Program-made: the position numbers and the translations under genes
In this document: positions 53,501-58,062 of the stretch, one piece after another
Numbering within the stretch: the stretch's first letter is position 1
Layout: each line of letters opens with the position of its first letter
DNA from: Maylandia zebra
Taxonomy: Eukaryota > Chordata > Actinopteri > Cichliformes > Cichlidae
Assembly: GCF_041146795.1 (NCBI RefSeq)
Contig: NC_135168.1
Coordinates: 14,002,131 to 14,066,130, forward strand
DNA: 64,000 nt
Direction: 5' to 3'
Notes under the pieces: model-generated
Told to the model about the DNA's origin: nothing
What the model saw: the letters and a program-made list of their open reading frames with translations, nothing else
Databases searched by the model: none

Positions 53501-56132
53501 CACTCAGAGGTGTGGACCCTTATAGACACTCTCCAGTGTTAATTTAACACTGGAGATTTTGCTGTGTAGAATCACATTAAACATCAATCACTGTTAAAAT
53601 TTAGAAACCGAAAGCCATTTTTTATTTCTGCATACCTGCTGATATTTTTTTAGTGCTTTTAGAGGGCTTTGATGTGGCAGCCATCACAATTGCCTGTTTT
53701 CCATTAGTACCTACCCCTGTTTTTCCAGTAGGTTATAGTACCATGTAGTTTTTCAGTAACTACTGCACCAAGGTTCCAAGTGATCCAAAGTGATCAGAAA
53801 ATTTGACATAGACTGAATGCCACCAGGTGGCTGGTCAATGGTGTCACTCGATAAGTTATGAGTGCGCCTCCTTCGTGAAAATCCAAGCCATCATTTTTGA
53901 AACTCTGAAATGTTTGAAATAGCGACCAAAATTAACAGCGTGATCCCTGAATTGAACACTAAAGTATAGACTGAGCAGCAGGCATTTTGTCACCTTGACG
54001 TCCATGCTTGCTGTGGCATTTATATCACTGGATGCTCGGCTGCATTGCTATAGTTACCCCAGGCACAGTAGGTGATACTCAATTTCAGTGAAAAACTAGA
54101 TGCCGTAAGTCACGTTAAGCCAATTTGAGTAGGTACAAATGTAAAAATGGCTTAGGGTATGCAATTTATCAGTTCCAAAAAGTACAATTGTAGAAATACC
54201 TTGCATCTCCAGAGCCAATCCGAGTCACCATAATTATAGTCTATTTCTTCACCTGGACTTATGTCTCTGCTTGCAAATAAGCATAGATGGGGCTTTCCAT
54301 TGATATTTAATATTTTCATCTTAGCACTTGGACTGATGTGGTTGTCGTTGACAAGTCTGCCTAATGACCCATCTTCTTGAGATGCATCCACACTGTGGGG
54401 TTAGGCAAAAAAGTATTAGCTTAACTAGTTAGGAAGCTTTTTTTTCATAAATCAAAAGCAATGTGTAATTTAATCTTAATCAAACTACACTGATATAATA
54501 CGCACCACCAGAGTTTTCCATCAAACTTGAATTCAAACATGAACACCTTCAGGCTGTCATGATAAACTCTGTGTCTCCGCTCACATTCTTCTTTTGTTAT
54601 GAGTTTACCTCTGTATTCCAAAAGAAAGTCTCCTTTTTGGAATGGAACAGTCGTGAAAATGCCCCGACCTGAATTGCAGAGGCATACCAAGTGAGTGACA
54701 AAAGACAAAGTGACAAACTCCAAATCTAATCCAAACTAAAGACCAACTTACCTTTGAAGGCATTTATGTAGTGGATATCAAGTCCCAGTTTGTCCCTTCC
54801 AGCAGAAACATGACAGACTGCATCCTCCCGTGGAGGAATGCGTCTCCTTCGCATGTTCTCCTGTACGTTTTGATTGGCTGTATTACCAAAGCATATAAAG
54901 TATTACGATTATCGTCATCATTGTCATCATCATCAGTAGTAGCAGAACTAGCAGTAGTGTAGTTTACAGCATAAACACAGCTGACTTATTCATAGTGCTA
55001 ATTTATGCCTTCTTTTAAAATGTTAAAGGCCTAGTACTCAAAATGGCGACATGTGACATTTCTGTAATGGCGACTGCAGAGAGTGATACAAGTACTGAGA
55101 AAGCTTAGGCATCAAAACTGTAAGAAGTTTTTTCTTCAGGCATATAAATAAATACACGACTAAATACACTTATACCCTTGCTTTTATTTTAGGGCTGTCA
55201 GCAGAATGGACAGACATTGGACAAACTGCCCGAAATTAGCTAACAGCGACATCAGGGATTTTGACTCAGACTGCGCTGGTTTAATTGTTAATCGCGTTAG
55301 TCGCGATGTCGGCATTAACACGTTTAAGCCACAATAATGCTTTAACACCGAGTAAATCCTAACACGGGTTAGCCCGCTTTATCGCGTTGACGCGGTTAGT
55401 CGTCAGCCCTATTTTATTTACTCAATGACAAACGCTGGGGCCGTTTTACTTCTTCAAAGACTCACTAACAGTCCATAAAGCATAAATTAAACCAGTTTAA
55501 TATAGGCCTGTGCACCTATAATTTCATATAGTATTAAAGTCATGGTGCATTTTACATTAAAAAAGGCTTACCTTTGTGTTTTTAATCCGTCTTCGTATTG
55601 CCGTCGACATACACTTGTTAAAGGGCACGCGCGCGAAAGTTGTGGCGCCGTTTCCTGTAGGTACCGCCTATATATATAGCCTACCAATCACAATGACTTC
55701 CGGCCGTGTGTATTGAAAATGTGTATTAAATTGCAGTACCTACACACATCCACTCTAACTCGAAACGTCGCTGTGCAATACACTGGAATACACAAAAATC
55801 AGGTGAGGGGTATAGGTGGACTTTTAAGAAAATCAGAAAATCTTTTAATTATAGTTTAATAAATGAATTTACACTACAGTTTAAGCAAATACAGGTCAAA
55901 AGATAAATAATGACCTCATAAGAAGTAGAAAAAATTATTATTTAGACACTTAAAAATGCATTTACAAGTCATGTTTTAGGGGGACACATGAATACACAGC
56001 AAAAAGTCGAAATGTCCCCGGAGCCCAGGTACAGCGCAGGTCAAATGTCAATCCATACCACATAGATGCACTCACACACACAGACACACACACAGACACA
56101 CACACACACACACACACACAGACACACACACA

Positions 56133-56181
<49 letters not shown>

Positions 56182-57636
56182 TGCACAGACTGGTACTCTT
56201 TGTTCATACCTGTGTAAGACGTCATAATGAACTTGTGCATATTCATGTAAGCTCAATAAAGAGCAGTGTTACGAGGGAGCAGACGAGAGCGACTGAGGTC
56301 AAGTGAAGGAACGGCGCTGTCACAGTTCTCTCCCTCATCAATTGTCTGGTTCCAGCGGTGGGTCTGTGCTAGACGACCCATCACCAGCTTTTTCCACTGG
56401 TTACCAGTACGTGGTAGAATCCACTTCCAGATCTGGTTGTCTTTAAATCTGTGAATGGATTGGCTCCATCTTATCTCTCTTTAACAAAAGAATCCAAGTG
56501 GAGCCCTCAGGTCTGCAGATAAGCAGCTTCTGACCAGAACTAGACGTAAAAACAGAGGTGAGCTTTATCGATGGCTGCAGCCAAACTCTGGAACAGTCGC
56601 CCTTCACATCAGGTCGTCACCAACACTGGACATTTTTAAAAGCCGGTTGGAAACACATTTGTACTCTGTAGCTTTCAATCCTGACCAGTCTTTATAGTCA
56701 TTACTGTGTATGTTTCCTATTTTCTCTCTACTCTGTGCAGCACTTTGGCTCAAGCTGTTTTTAAATGTGCTGATAAATAAATGTAGATTTCTTTGAATAA
56801 AACAGTGGAGCCGAGCTTTGAGCTCAGTGTGTAACAGTGTGTGTGTGAGAGCCATGTAATGTCCATGTGTGCATGCTGACTGTGCTGCTCTGACCCCCCT
56901 CCTCCTTTCAGGGTGGAGCCTGCTGGAGTCCGATGGTTGAGACCAGGTCTGAGGAAGTGTAAGTGTGTTTTTAATGGGATTCATGAAAACAAAGCAGCAC
57001 ACATTCAACCATCTTCATCATGTCAGGAGTCATCATCAAAGTGTCAATCAATGAACAGATGATGGATCAATAACTGCAGCTGGATTGTGTTTGTTCTCTC
57101 CATCAGATTCCTGTCAACTCACAATCGACACAAACACAGTGAACACAGAGCTCCAACTGTCTGACAACAACAGGAAGGTGACACATGTGGAGGAGGTTCA
57201 GTCATATCCTGATCATCCAGACAGATTTGATGTTCCTCAGCTGCTGTGTAGAAATGGTCTGACTGGTCGCTGTTACTGGGAGGTCGAGTGGAGAGGAGGC
57301 GTTTGTATATCAGTGAGTTACAGAAGCATCAGAAGGAAAGGAGGCAGAGACTGTTGGTTTGGATTCAATGATCAGTCCTGGAGTCTGTTCTGCTCTGATG
57401 ATGGTCCTTATTATGTCAGGCACAATAACAGACTAACATCCATCTCCTCCTCCTCCTCCTCCTCTGTCTCTAACAGAGCAGCAGTGTATGTGGACTGTCC
57501 TGCTGGCACTCTGTCCTTCTACAGAGTCTCCTCTGACACTCTGATCCACCTCCACACCTTCAACACCACATTCACTCAAACTCTTTATCCTGGGTTTAGG
57601 TTCTTGTCTCCTGGTTCCTCAGTGTCCCTGTGCTGA
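15812..57636 (+). CDS. NLRC3-like (NLR-C, FISNA-NACHT-LRR-B30.2) immune receptor gene
   Basis: Thirteen coding exons join to 3768 nt (1255 codons plus stop) with GT-AG borders and matching phases: 15812-15900, 15985-16083, 16153-16266, 16545-16646, 18855-18933, 20913-21117, 22665-24465, 27031-27204, 29344-29523, 31589-31762, 37457-37630, 56912-56958, 57107-57636. The start [10 protein letters not shown] is the usual fish NLR-C N-terminus and lies 32 nt inside its exon. Residues 30-160 are short proline-rich repeat exons, about 160-300 FISNA-like, and the NACHT follows with Walker A GVAGIGKT (about 327-334) and Walker B FIFDGLDE (about 398-407). Four LRR exons cover about 831-1064, and PRY-SPRY about 1080-1255. 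It is expected to be a cytosolic ATP-binding innate immune receptor or regulator; ligand unknown. No broken frame was seen. Oddities are hAT insertions in the leader and an intron, a remnant of another NACHT exon between LRR exons 2 and 3, and a 19.3-kb intron containing another gene. Transcript evidence would be needed to exclude alternative exon use. Confidence 0.93.
15985..16083 (+). CDS. NLR N-terminal repeat exon 3
   Basis: 99 nt, in phase with both neighbours. Encodes [19 protein letters not shown] and a charged tail. Belongs to the short repeated exon type between the start exon and FISNA. Confidence 0.9.
16153..16266 (+). CDS. NLR N-terminal repeat exon 4
   Basis: 114 nt, encoding [19 protein letters not shown] and a tail ending VQPVSAAER. 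Nearly duplicates the next exon, including intron edges. Confidence 0.9.
16545..16646 (+). CDS. NLR N-terminal repeat exon 5
   Basis: 102 nt, encoding [19 protein letters not shown] and the same VQPVSAAER tail as exon 4. The donor GTGAGCTGTTAGTAAC is also shared with exon 4, showing recent exon duplication. Confidence 0.9.
17267..18422. mobile_element. Candidate non-autonomous element with GTGCTGTCA ends
   Basis: GTGCTGTCA at the left and TGACAGCAC at the right face each other 1156 bp apart, and both ends continue into ATTAAT/TTAATCATG-rich sequence typical of a common fish TIR family (compare 55191-55410). No clear target duplication or coding frame. It lies wholly in the intron before exon 18855-18933. 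Confidence 0.4.
18855..18933 (+). CDS. NLR exon 6
   Basis: 79 nt after acceptor CCTCCACAG, encoding [16 protein letters not shown] and ending LDSIFM at a codon boundary before donor GTCTGT. This is the usual glutamine-rich linker before the FISNA part in fish NLR-C genes. Confidence 0.88.
20011..20560 (-). mobile_element. Penelope-like element 3' remnant with GIY-YIG tail
   Basis: On the minus strand the sequence encodes [14 protein letters not shown], then a frame break, then [18 protein letters not shown] and a stop. This is the C-terminal part of the GIY-YIG endonuclease typical of Penelope-like retroelements; the Glu in VKEAIYV is in the expected position. It is followed by the terminal repeat with CTGATGA, GAAAC, CGTTT/AAAACA pairing and a TC cleavage-type dinucleotide, a hammerhead-like core. 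The copy is short and mutated, so inactive as a transposon. Confidence 0.72.
20913..21117 (+). CDS. NLR exon 7, start of FISNA region
   Basis: 205 nt from acceptor TGTTCCAG to donor GTAAGA. Encodes [19 protein letters not shown] and ends LADRLQR, the helical segment that precedes FISNA in fish NLRC3-like proteins. The hAT copy 2 inserted only 55 bp beyond the donor. Confidence 0.92.
21172..22559. mobile_element. 1388-bp hAT element, copy 2, in NLR intron
   Basis: Inverted twin of 11244-12631, with the same length and only a few base differences. Perfect 8-bp target duplication CTTGTGAC at 21164-21171 and 22560-22567. It starts 55 bp after one NLR donor and ends 105 bp before the next acceptor. 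No transposase is encoded. An internal GGGGCGGATCTAGC segment resembles the end of another DNA element and may be a nested relic. Confidence 0.95.
22665..24465 (+). CDS. NLR large exon: FISNA and NACHT
   Basis: 1801 nt, phase 1 in and 2 out, open throughout. The first residues [18 protein letters not shown] and [10 protein letters not shown] are the FISNA signature. Walker [13 protein letters not shown], Walker B FIFDGLDE and the winged-helix/HD2 part ending VKASNKAL follow. All NTPase core motifs appear intact. Donor GTGAGT. Confidence 0.96.
24466..25317 (+). other. NLR intron, no feature
   Basis: Non-coding; nothing recognised before the SINE at 25318. Confidence 0.6.
25318..25500 (+). mobile_element. 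tRNA-derived SINE
   Basis: The head has an A-box-like TGGCTGAGCAGG and a B-box-like GGTTTGAGTCT about 50 nt apart. It is followed by a pyrimidine-rich body (TCTCCTCACTTCTCCCTCCC) and a tail similar to common teleost SINEs. Degenerate copy within the intron. Confidence 0.5.
25880..26700 (-). mobile_element. CpG-rich insertion with a short coiled-coil frame
   Basis: This block is richer in CpG than the surrounding intron, and its minus strand is open from 26655 to 26464. That frame encodes a heptad-like peptide ([20 protein letters not shown] and [19 protein letters not shown]). It resembles the N-terminal coiled coil found in open reading frame 1 of some retroelements, but I cannot name a family. 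Left part near 25880 reads as a 3' end. Probably an intronic retroelement fragment. Confidence 0.3.
27031..27204 (+). CDS. NLR LRR exon 1
   Basis: 174 nt, encoding [19 protein letters not shown] and [20 protein letters not shown], two ribonuclease-inhibitor-type leucine-rich repeats. Acceptor CTTCCAG, donor GTCAGG. Confidence 0.95.
28293..28410. mobile_element. Truncated relative of the 13541 hAT element
   Basis: Begins CAATGTTCCCTCTAAGCTGC and continues with GCACGTCTCTGCACA and AATTGAAATTAAA in the same order as the left end of 13541-14836. No right end was found. Confidence 0.65.
29344..29523 (+). CDS. NLR LRR exon 2
   Basis: 180 nt, two residues longer than the other LRR exons. Encodes [38 protein letters not shown] and ends CRFETLR before donor GTCAGT. 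Confidence 0.93.
30470..30640 (+). mobile_element. Penelope-like terminal repeat relic
   Basis: Contains GGGACTCTCCACCATTTGAC, GAAGCTTCTTGGATGAGAGG, GAAACGTCTTC and AAGAAGTCCAGATGC. This is the inverse of the order at 63470-63580. GGATGAGAGG...GAAAC is the degenerate hammerhead-like core of this family. Confidence 0.6.
31047..31095 (+). pseudogene. Remnant of the 3' end of an NLR NACHT exon
   Basis: GAGGCTGCTGCCAGTGGTCA and the following AAAGCCTCCAACAAAGCTCT repeat the last 49 nt of the NACHT exon (24417-24465). The resemblance continues into the intron: GTAAGTACATATGTG here against GTGAGTACATTTGTA there. It sits between LRR exons 2 and 3. The rest of that NACHT exon is absent. This looks like a join between two NLR genes by unequal crossover or deletion. 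Confidence 0.88.
31589..31762 (+). CDS. NLR LRR exon 3
   Basis: 174 nt, encoding [20 protein letters not shown] and [20 protein letters not shown], ending TLR. Its upstream intron carries the remnant of another gene's NACHT exon, so this exon may derive from a second NLR locus. Confidence 0.94.
31763..34009 (+). other. NLR intron, mostly unrecognised
   Basis: No exon found. A hAT Charlie-type end lies at 33099-33140. Small open frames here look random. Confidence 0.5.
33099..33140. mobile_element. hAT (Charlie-type) TIR relic
   Basis: The reverse complement starts CAGGGGTGTCAAACATATGG and continues CCCGTGGGCC, the classic terminal sequence of Charlie-like hAT elements. The partner end was not found. 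Confidence 0.6.
34010..35090. repeat. GC-rich interspersed-repeat candidate
   Basis: An abrupt GC-rich island in an AT-rich intron. Several long frames overlap on both strands (for example 34454-35044 plus and 34597-35085 minus), a by-product of few AT-rich stop codons. No protein domain is recognisable. It may be the 5' or 3' UTR of a retroelement. Confidence 0.4.
35445..36086 (+). mobile_element. Solo LTR with 5-bp target duplication
   Basis: Starts TGTTAG and ends CTAACA, and is flanked by GCAGA on both sides (35440-35444, 36087-36091). The 642-bp sequence contains a (CA)n tract at about 35790-35840, a CAATAAAAGG motif near 35902 and a U5-like tail. No internal coding region remains, so it arose by LTR-LTR recombination. 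A diverged relative of the part after the CA tract is at 56180-56345. The superfamily cannot be decided from the LTR alone. Confidence 0.88.
36920..37395 (+). mobile_element. LINE 3' tail
   Basis: The start encodes the typical reverse-transcriptase C-terminal tail ([11 protein letters not shown]-like reading across CTTTCCTTTTTAATAAAGC). It continues with a widespread fish 3' UTR (GGATCAGGTGACCCTGAACC, TTATGCTGCTATAGG) and ends in ATGGATGG units near 37385. 5'-truncated, as usual for LINEs. Confidence 0.55.
37457..37630 (+). CDS. NLR LRR exon 4
   Basis: 174 nt, encoding [40 protein letters not shown] and ending LDTLR. Acceptor GTCTGCAG, donor GTATGG. Last LRR exon before the 19.3-kb intron. 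Confidence 0.95.
37870..37918. mobile_element. Tc1-type TIR fragment
   Basis: ACAGTTAGGTCCGTAAATAT and TTGGACAGAGACAACATTTT form the known end of a widespread teleost Tc1/mariner family. The next 60 bp (TACACTTTATTAGGTCACAG) resemble another element end. Both are isolated ends. Confidence 0.6.
38467..40290 (-). pseudogene. GTF2IRD2-like hAT (Charlie8-type) transposase, broken
   Basis: Four consecutive minus-strand blocks make up one hAT transposase: 40290-39961 ([15 protein letters not shown] and a BED-like finger C-x2-C with H/H at [15 protein letters not shown] and HYTTRH), 39907-39551 ([20 protein letters not shown]), 39578-39177 ([16 protein letters not shown]) and 39210-38467 (C-terminal part). 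The catalytic-type Asp motifs ALDETTD and TTDGAPSM are visible. At least one in-frame stop (near 39917) and frameshifts near 39600 and 39200 break the frame. The family is the source of the fused hAT part of GTF2IRD2 in mammals. Its 5' element end is at 41297-41353; the 3' end was not identified. It lies within the large NLR intron, antisense to the host gene. Confidence 0.9.
41297..41353 (-). mobile_element. hAT Charlie-type TIR, 5' end of the GTF2IRD2-like element
   Basis: Reverse complement starts CAGGGGTCTCAAACTCGCAG and continues with GCCCGCGGGCCAATTGCGG. The orientation fits the transposase at 38467-40290, about 1 kb inside. Confidence 0.7.
41459..41780. repeat. CA/CAGA microsatellite
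   Basis: About 320 bp of (CA)n interrupted by CAGA and CGCGCA units. It produces spurious Cys/Val and Thr/His frames in all phases. Confidence 0.97.
42144..42149 (-). promoter_or_regulatory. Candidate polyadenylation signal of the SET-recombinase gene
   Basis: AATAAA on the minus strand, about 360 nt downstream of the stop at 42509. Confidence 0.35.
42509..42756 (-). CDS. SET-recombinase last exon (basic C-terminal domain)
   Basis: Acceptor TATCTTCCAG; 81 codons and TAA. Encodes [18 protein letters not shown], then C-x2-C at ECSHCK, then [13 protein letters not shown] and a lysine-rich end. The WS-x-E-V start is Myb/SANT-like, which fits a DNA-binding role next to a recombinase. Confidence 0.82.
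42509..54854 (-). CDS. SET domain - zinc finger - Crypton-type tyrosine recombinase fusion gene
   Basis: Minus-strand exons join without stop to 3852 nt (1283 codons plus stop): 54854-54752, 54668-54506, 54392-54200, five 102-nt exons (ending 52777, 51554, 50338, 49131, 47929) alternating with four 72-nt exons, 47717-47612, 45902-45841, 45740-43778, 43479-43321, 43242-43186, 42756-42509. All borders are GT-AG and every phase matches. Residues about 10-153 are a SET domain like KMT5A. About 154-419 are nine alternating linker segments, 420-475 a Cys/His zinc-binding region, 476-1129 an acidic stretch, two C2H2-type fingers (near 585 and 666) and a tyrosine recombinase (Arg near 935, Arg near 1055, LGH near 1081, Tyr near 1092), then an acidic tail and a basic C-terminal exon. 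Nuclear DNA strand exchange and lysine methylation are inferred from the family. The gene sits antisense in the NLR intron. Whether the SET exons are spliced to the rest is inferred from phase only; two adjacent genes remain possible. Confidence 0.78.
42999..43108 (-). mobile_element. Penelope-like terminal repeat relic in an intron
   Basis: Minus strand reads GTCACTTGGATGAGTGACAA, then TGTTTCTCCCACTGAAAACG and a GTCCAGATTAACAGAATCAA end. Same family as 20011-20115. It lies between the last two exons of the SET-recombinase gene. Confidence 0.62.
43108..43170. repeat. 63-bp direct repeat, copy 1
   Basis: GCCACCACTCTGCAGTTTGC and the following TGTTGCAAAGTGATGAAACA recur at 43610-43669. The two copies bracket the exons 43186-43242 and 43321-43479, suggesting an intragenic duplication or insertion. 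Confidence 0.8.
43186..43242 (-). CDS. SET-recombinase small exon
   Basis: 57 nt, phase 1-1, encoding [19 protein letters not shown]. Acceptor GTGTAATCAG, donor GTAAGG. Confidence 0.7.
43321..43479 (-). CDS. SET-recombinase acidic exon
   Basis: 159 nt, phase 1-1, beginning [20 protein letters not shown]. Acceptor CAATTTCTCAG, donor GTAAGT. A disordered acidic linker between recombinase and C-terminal domain. Confidence 0.72.
43610..43669. repeat. Direct repeat, copy 2
   Basis: Partner of 43108-43170. Confidence 0.8.
43778..45740 (-). CDS. SET-recombinase large exon: zinc fingers and tyrosine recombinase
   Basis: 1963 nt, phase 0 in and 1 out, fully open. Acceptor ACATTCCAG, then [12 protein letters not shown] and a Ser/Asp/Glu-rich segment. 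Finger one is [18 protein letters not shown], finger two [20 protein letters not shown]. The recombinase part shows [10 protein letters not shown] (box I Arg), [11 protein letters not shown] (box II Arg; the usual His of HxxR is replaced by Thr) and [12 protein letters not shown] (His and nucleophile-position Tyr). This pattern, with N-terminal fingers, fits a Crypton-type YR. No frame break, so purifying selection or recent arrival is implied. The true acceptor extends the frame 12 codons beyond the first TTG/PHSVL. Confidence 0.88.
45841..45902 (-). CDS. SET-recombinase zinc region, second exon
   Basis: 62 nt, completing [16 protein letters not shown], which supplies the H-x2-C and a further Cys of the zinc-binding region. 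Acceptor GTTTGTTTAG, donor GTGTGT. Confidence 0.68.
46120..47406 (-). mobile_element. Degenerate Tc1-like transposon
   Basis: The minus strand encodes Tc1/mariner transposase motifs: [15 protein letters not shown], then [17 protein letters not shown] with the catalytic Glu (46515-46294). The right end carries the fish Tc1 terminal sequence AAGTGTTCCCTTTATTATTT. Other parts of the transposase are frame-broken. The left end is approximate. It is inserted in an intron of the SET-recombinase gene. A long plus-strand frame (46477-47058) is antisense to it and not a gene. Confidence 0.8.
47612..47717 (-). CDS. SET-recombinase zinc region, first exon
   Basis: 106 nt after acceptor TTTTGCTAACAG, donor GTGAGA. 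Encodes CHNHRLVC, then DKCIQCVGP and [10 protein letters not shown]. With the next exon it gives C-x2-C, C and H-x2-C spacing reminiscent of C1 or PHD-like zinc folds, although the second CxxC is incomplete. Confidence 0.65.
47929..48030 (-). CDS. Linker exon A, unit 1 (last in the transcript)
   Basis: 102 nt, [17 protein letters not shown] then [13 protein letters not shown], phase 0-0, acceptor ACACACGAAG, donor GTAAAT. Confidence 0.68.
48199..48270 (-). CDS. Linker exon B, unit 1
   Basis: 72 nt, [18 protein letters not shown] and VQDFEE, phase 0-0, acceptor CTTTGTTGCAG, donor GTAACA. Acidic and low complexity. Confidence 0.68.
49131..49232 (-). CDS. Linker exon A, unit 2
   Basis: Same 34-codon exon as 47929-48030, one repeat unit upstream in the gene. 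Confidence 0.68.
49401..49472 (-). CDS. Linker exon B, unit 2
   Basis: Same 24-codon exon as 48199-48270. Confidence 0.68.
50338..50439 (-). CDS. Linker exon A, unit 3
   Basis: Identical splice signals and frame to the other A exons. Confidence 0.68.
50608..50679 (-). CDS. Linker exon B, unit 3
   Basis: Identical splice signals and frame to the other B exons. Confidence 0.68.
51554..51655 (-). CDS. Linker exon A, unit 4
   Basis: Same exon with one base change (the KPQP codons read as CCACAACCA, synonymous). Confidence 0.68.
51824..51895 (-). CDS. Linker exon B, unit 4
   Basis: Identical frame to the other B exons; first B exon in the transcript. Confidence 0.68.
52777..52878 (-). CDS. Linker exon A, partial unit 5 (first in the transcript)
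   Basis: Starts ACGGAGACC (TET) instead of ACTGAGACC, a synonymous change that marks it as the founder-side copy. Its phase 0 acceptor matches the phase 0 donor of the last SET exon (54200). Confidence 0.66.
53172..53569. mobile_element. Fold-back MITE, TA-flanked
   Basis: The two halves of this roughly 398-bp block are near-complete inverse copies around a short centre at about 53365. Ends read CACAGCAAAATCTCCAGTGT and the inverse, flanked by TA on both sides, as in Tc1/mariner-derived MITEs. The TTAACACT motif recurs throughout. It lies in an intron of the SET-recombinase gene and could form a long RNA hairpin. Confidence 0.92.
53692..54152. mobile_element. Possible MITE with GTACCTAC ends
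   Basis: TTTCCATTAGTACCTACC at the left faces GTAGGTACAAATGTAAAAAT at the right, an imperfect inverse pair about 450 bp apart. No clear target duplication. Confidence 0.3.
54200..54392 (-). CDS. SET exon 3 (catalytic C-terminal half)
   Basis: 193 nt, encoding [20 protein letters not shown], then [20 protein letters not shown] and [19 protein letters not shown] replaces the canonical NHS motif; the catalytic-type Tyr context EEIDYNYGD is present. Donor GTATTT, phase 0 out. No Cys-rich post-SET follows. Confidence 0.88.
54506..54668 (-). CDS. SET exon 2
   Basis: 163 nt, encoding [37 protein letters not shown] and [10 protein letters not shown]. Contains the GxG cofactor-binding motif and EYRG of SET domains. 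Acceptor GCAATTCAG, donor GTGCGT. Confidence 0.9.
54752..54877 (-). CDS. SET exon 1 with likely start codon (CDS from 54854)
   Basis: 126 nt after acceptor GGTAATACAG. ATG at 54854-54852 opens [19 protein letters not shown] and leads in frame to [12 protein letters not shown], matching the pre-SET stretch of KMT5A-like proteins. The upstream leader exon cannot be joined in this frame, so this ATG is the most upstream usable start. Confidence 0.72.
55191..55410. mobile_element. Short non-autonomous element with GGGCTGTCAG ends
   Basis: AGGGCTGTCAGCAG at the left and CGTCAGCCCT at the right are inverse ends, and TATTTTA flanks both sides. The interior is full of TTAATCGCGTTAGTCGCG-type motifs. 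Inserted in the first intron of the SET-recombinase gene. Confidence 0.6.
55572..55650 (-). other. Leader exon of the SET-recombinase gene
   Basis: A CpG-rich segment ending AAAAACACAAAG before donor GTAAGC. It contains an ATG ([13 protein letters not shown]), but that frame does not continue into SET exon 1, so it would be a short upstream frame. The 5' limit is approximate, set from the TATA box. Confidence 0.45.
55664..55695 (-). promoter_or_regulatory. Candidate core promoter of the SET-recombinase gene
   Basis: On the minus strand an inverted CCAAT box (ATTGG) is followed by TATATATATA (about 55670-55679) about 25-30 bp before the CpG-rich leader exon. Confidence 0.4.
56067..56345 (+). 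mobile_element. CA/CAGA microsatellite and diverged LTR fragment
   Basis: The microsatellite (about 56070-56180) runs into sequence colinear with the 3' part of the solo LTR at 35445-36086. Shared words are GGTACTCTTTGT, TGCATATTCATGTAA, CTCAATAAA, ACGAGAGC and GAAGGAACGGCG. It is a decayed relative without recognisable 5' end. Confidence 0.75.
56380..56810 (+). mobile_element. LINE 3' end (reverse transcriptase tail and 3' UTR)
   Basis: Encodes [15 protein letters not shown] near 56390-56440, then in shifted frames the RTRRKTRGEL- and KLWNS-like words, the conserved C-terminal tail of L2/CR1-type reverse transcriptases. It ends with the typical TTTTTAAATGTGCTGATAAA 3' UTR. Frame-broken and 5'-truncated. 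Confidence 0.7.
56912..56958 (+). CDS. NLR exon before PRY-SPRY
   Basis: 47 nt ([15 protein letters not shown]), the conserved short hinge exon that joins LRRs to B30.2 in fish NLR-C genes. Acceptor CCTTTCAG, donor GTAAGT. Confidence 0.93.
57107..57636 (+). CDS. NLR terminal exon: PRY-SPRY (B30.2)
   Basis: Starts [19 protein letters not shown] (PRY), then [12 protein letters not shown] and later [14 protein letters not shown] (SPRY), and ends at TGA 57634-57636. A serine run (TCC)n is at about 57440-57465. The B30.2 domain in fish NLRs is thought to bind ligands and is often variable. Confidence 0.96.
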
Positions 57637-57915
57637 GTGGAGTGTAAAGAGTGTCTTCTGTTACAGAAACACTCTGACTGTTGAACAGATAGTTCAGTCT
57701 GTACATGTCTGTCTCTTTCACTCACAAACACGTTTTCAGATTCATGGATTCAATCAGTTGATGTTTGAAACTCTTCTAAATGATTCCTTGTAAACTTCTT
57801 CCTCTTCAGTCACAAACAAACAGGAAGTGATGTCACATGTGTTCCTGTCCACACAGCAGAATGAGTCTATTGCTGACAGTGATGTACAAACAGAGTGAGC
57901 ATTTCTGAGGCCCAA

Positions 57916-57921
57916 AATAAA
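57916..57921 (+). promoter_or_regulatory. Candidate NLR polyadenylation signal
   Basis: AATAAA about 280 nt after the NLR stop codon. Confidence 0.5.
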
Positions 57922-58062
57922 CTGAGTAGTTCACTGAATGAACAATGGACTGTGAGCTCAGTTCCTTCATCATTAGTATGGATTATATATGTATATGTAT
58001 TATATTAGTATCATATATATCAGGTGCTGCTGCTTTCAGTCATTGTGCAAATGTGCTGTTTG

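Noticed and set aside
53636-53684. Minus-strand ATG with donor ([16 protein letters not shown]) as alternative first exon of the recombinase gene
   Set aside because: It ends in phase 1, whereas the next known exon (52878) needs phase 0, so it cannot be joined directly. It would need an unseen intermediate exon.
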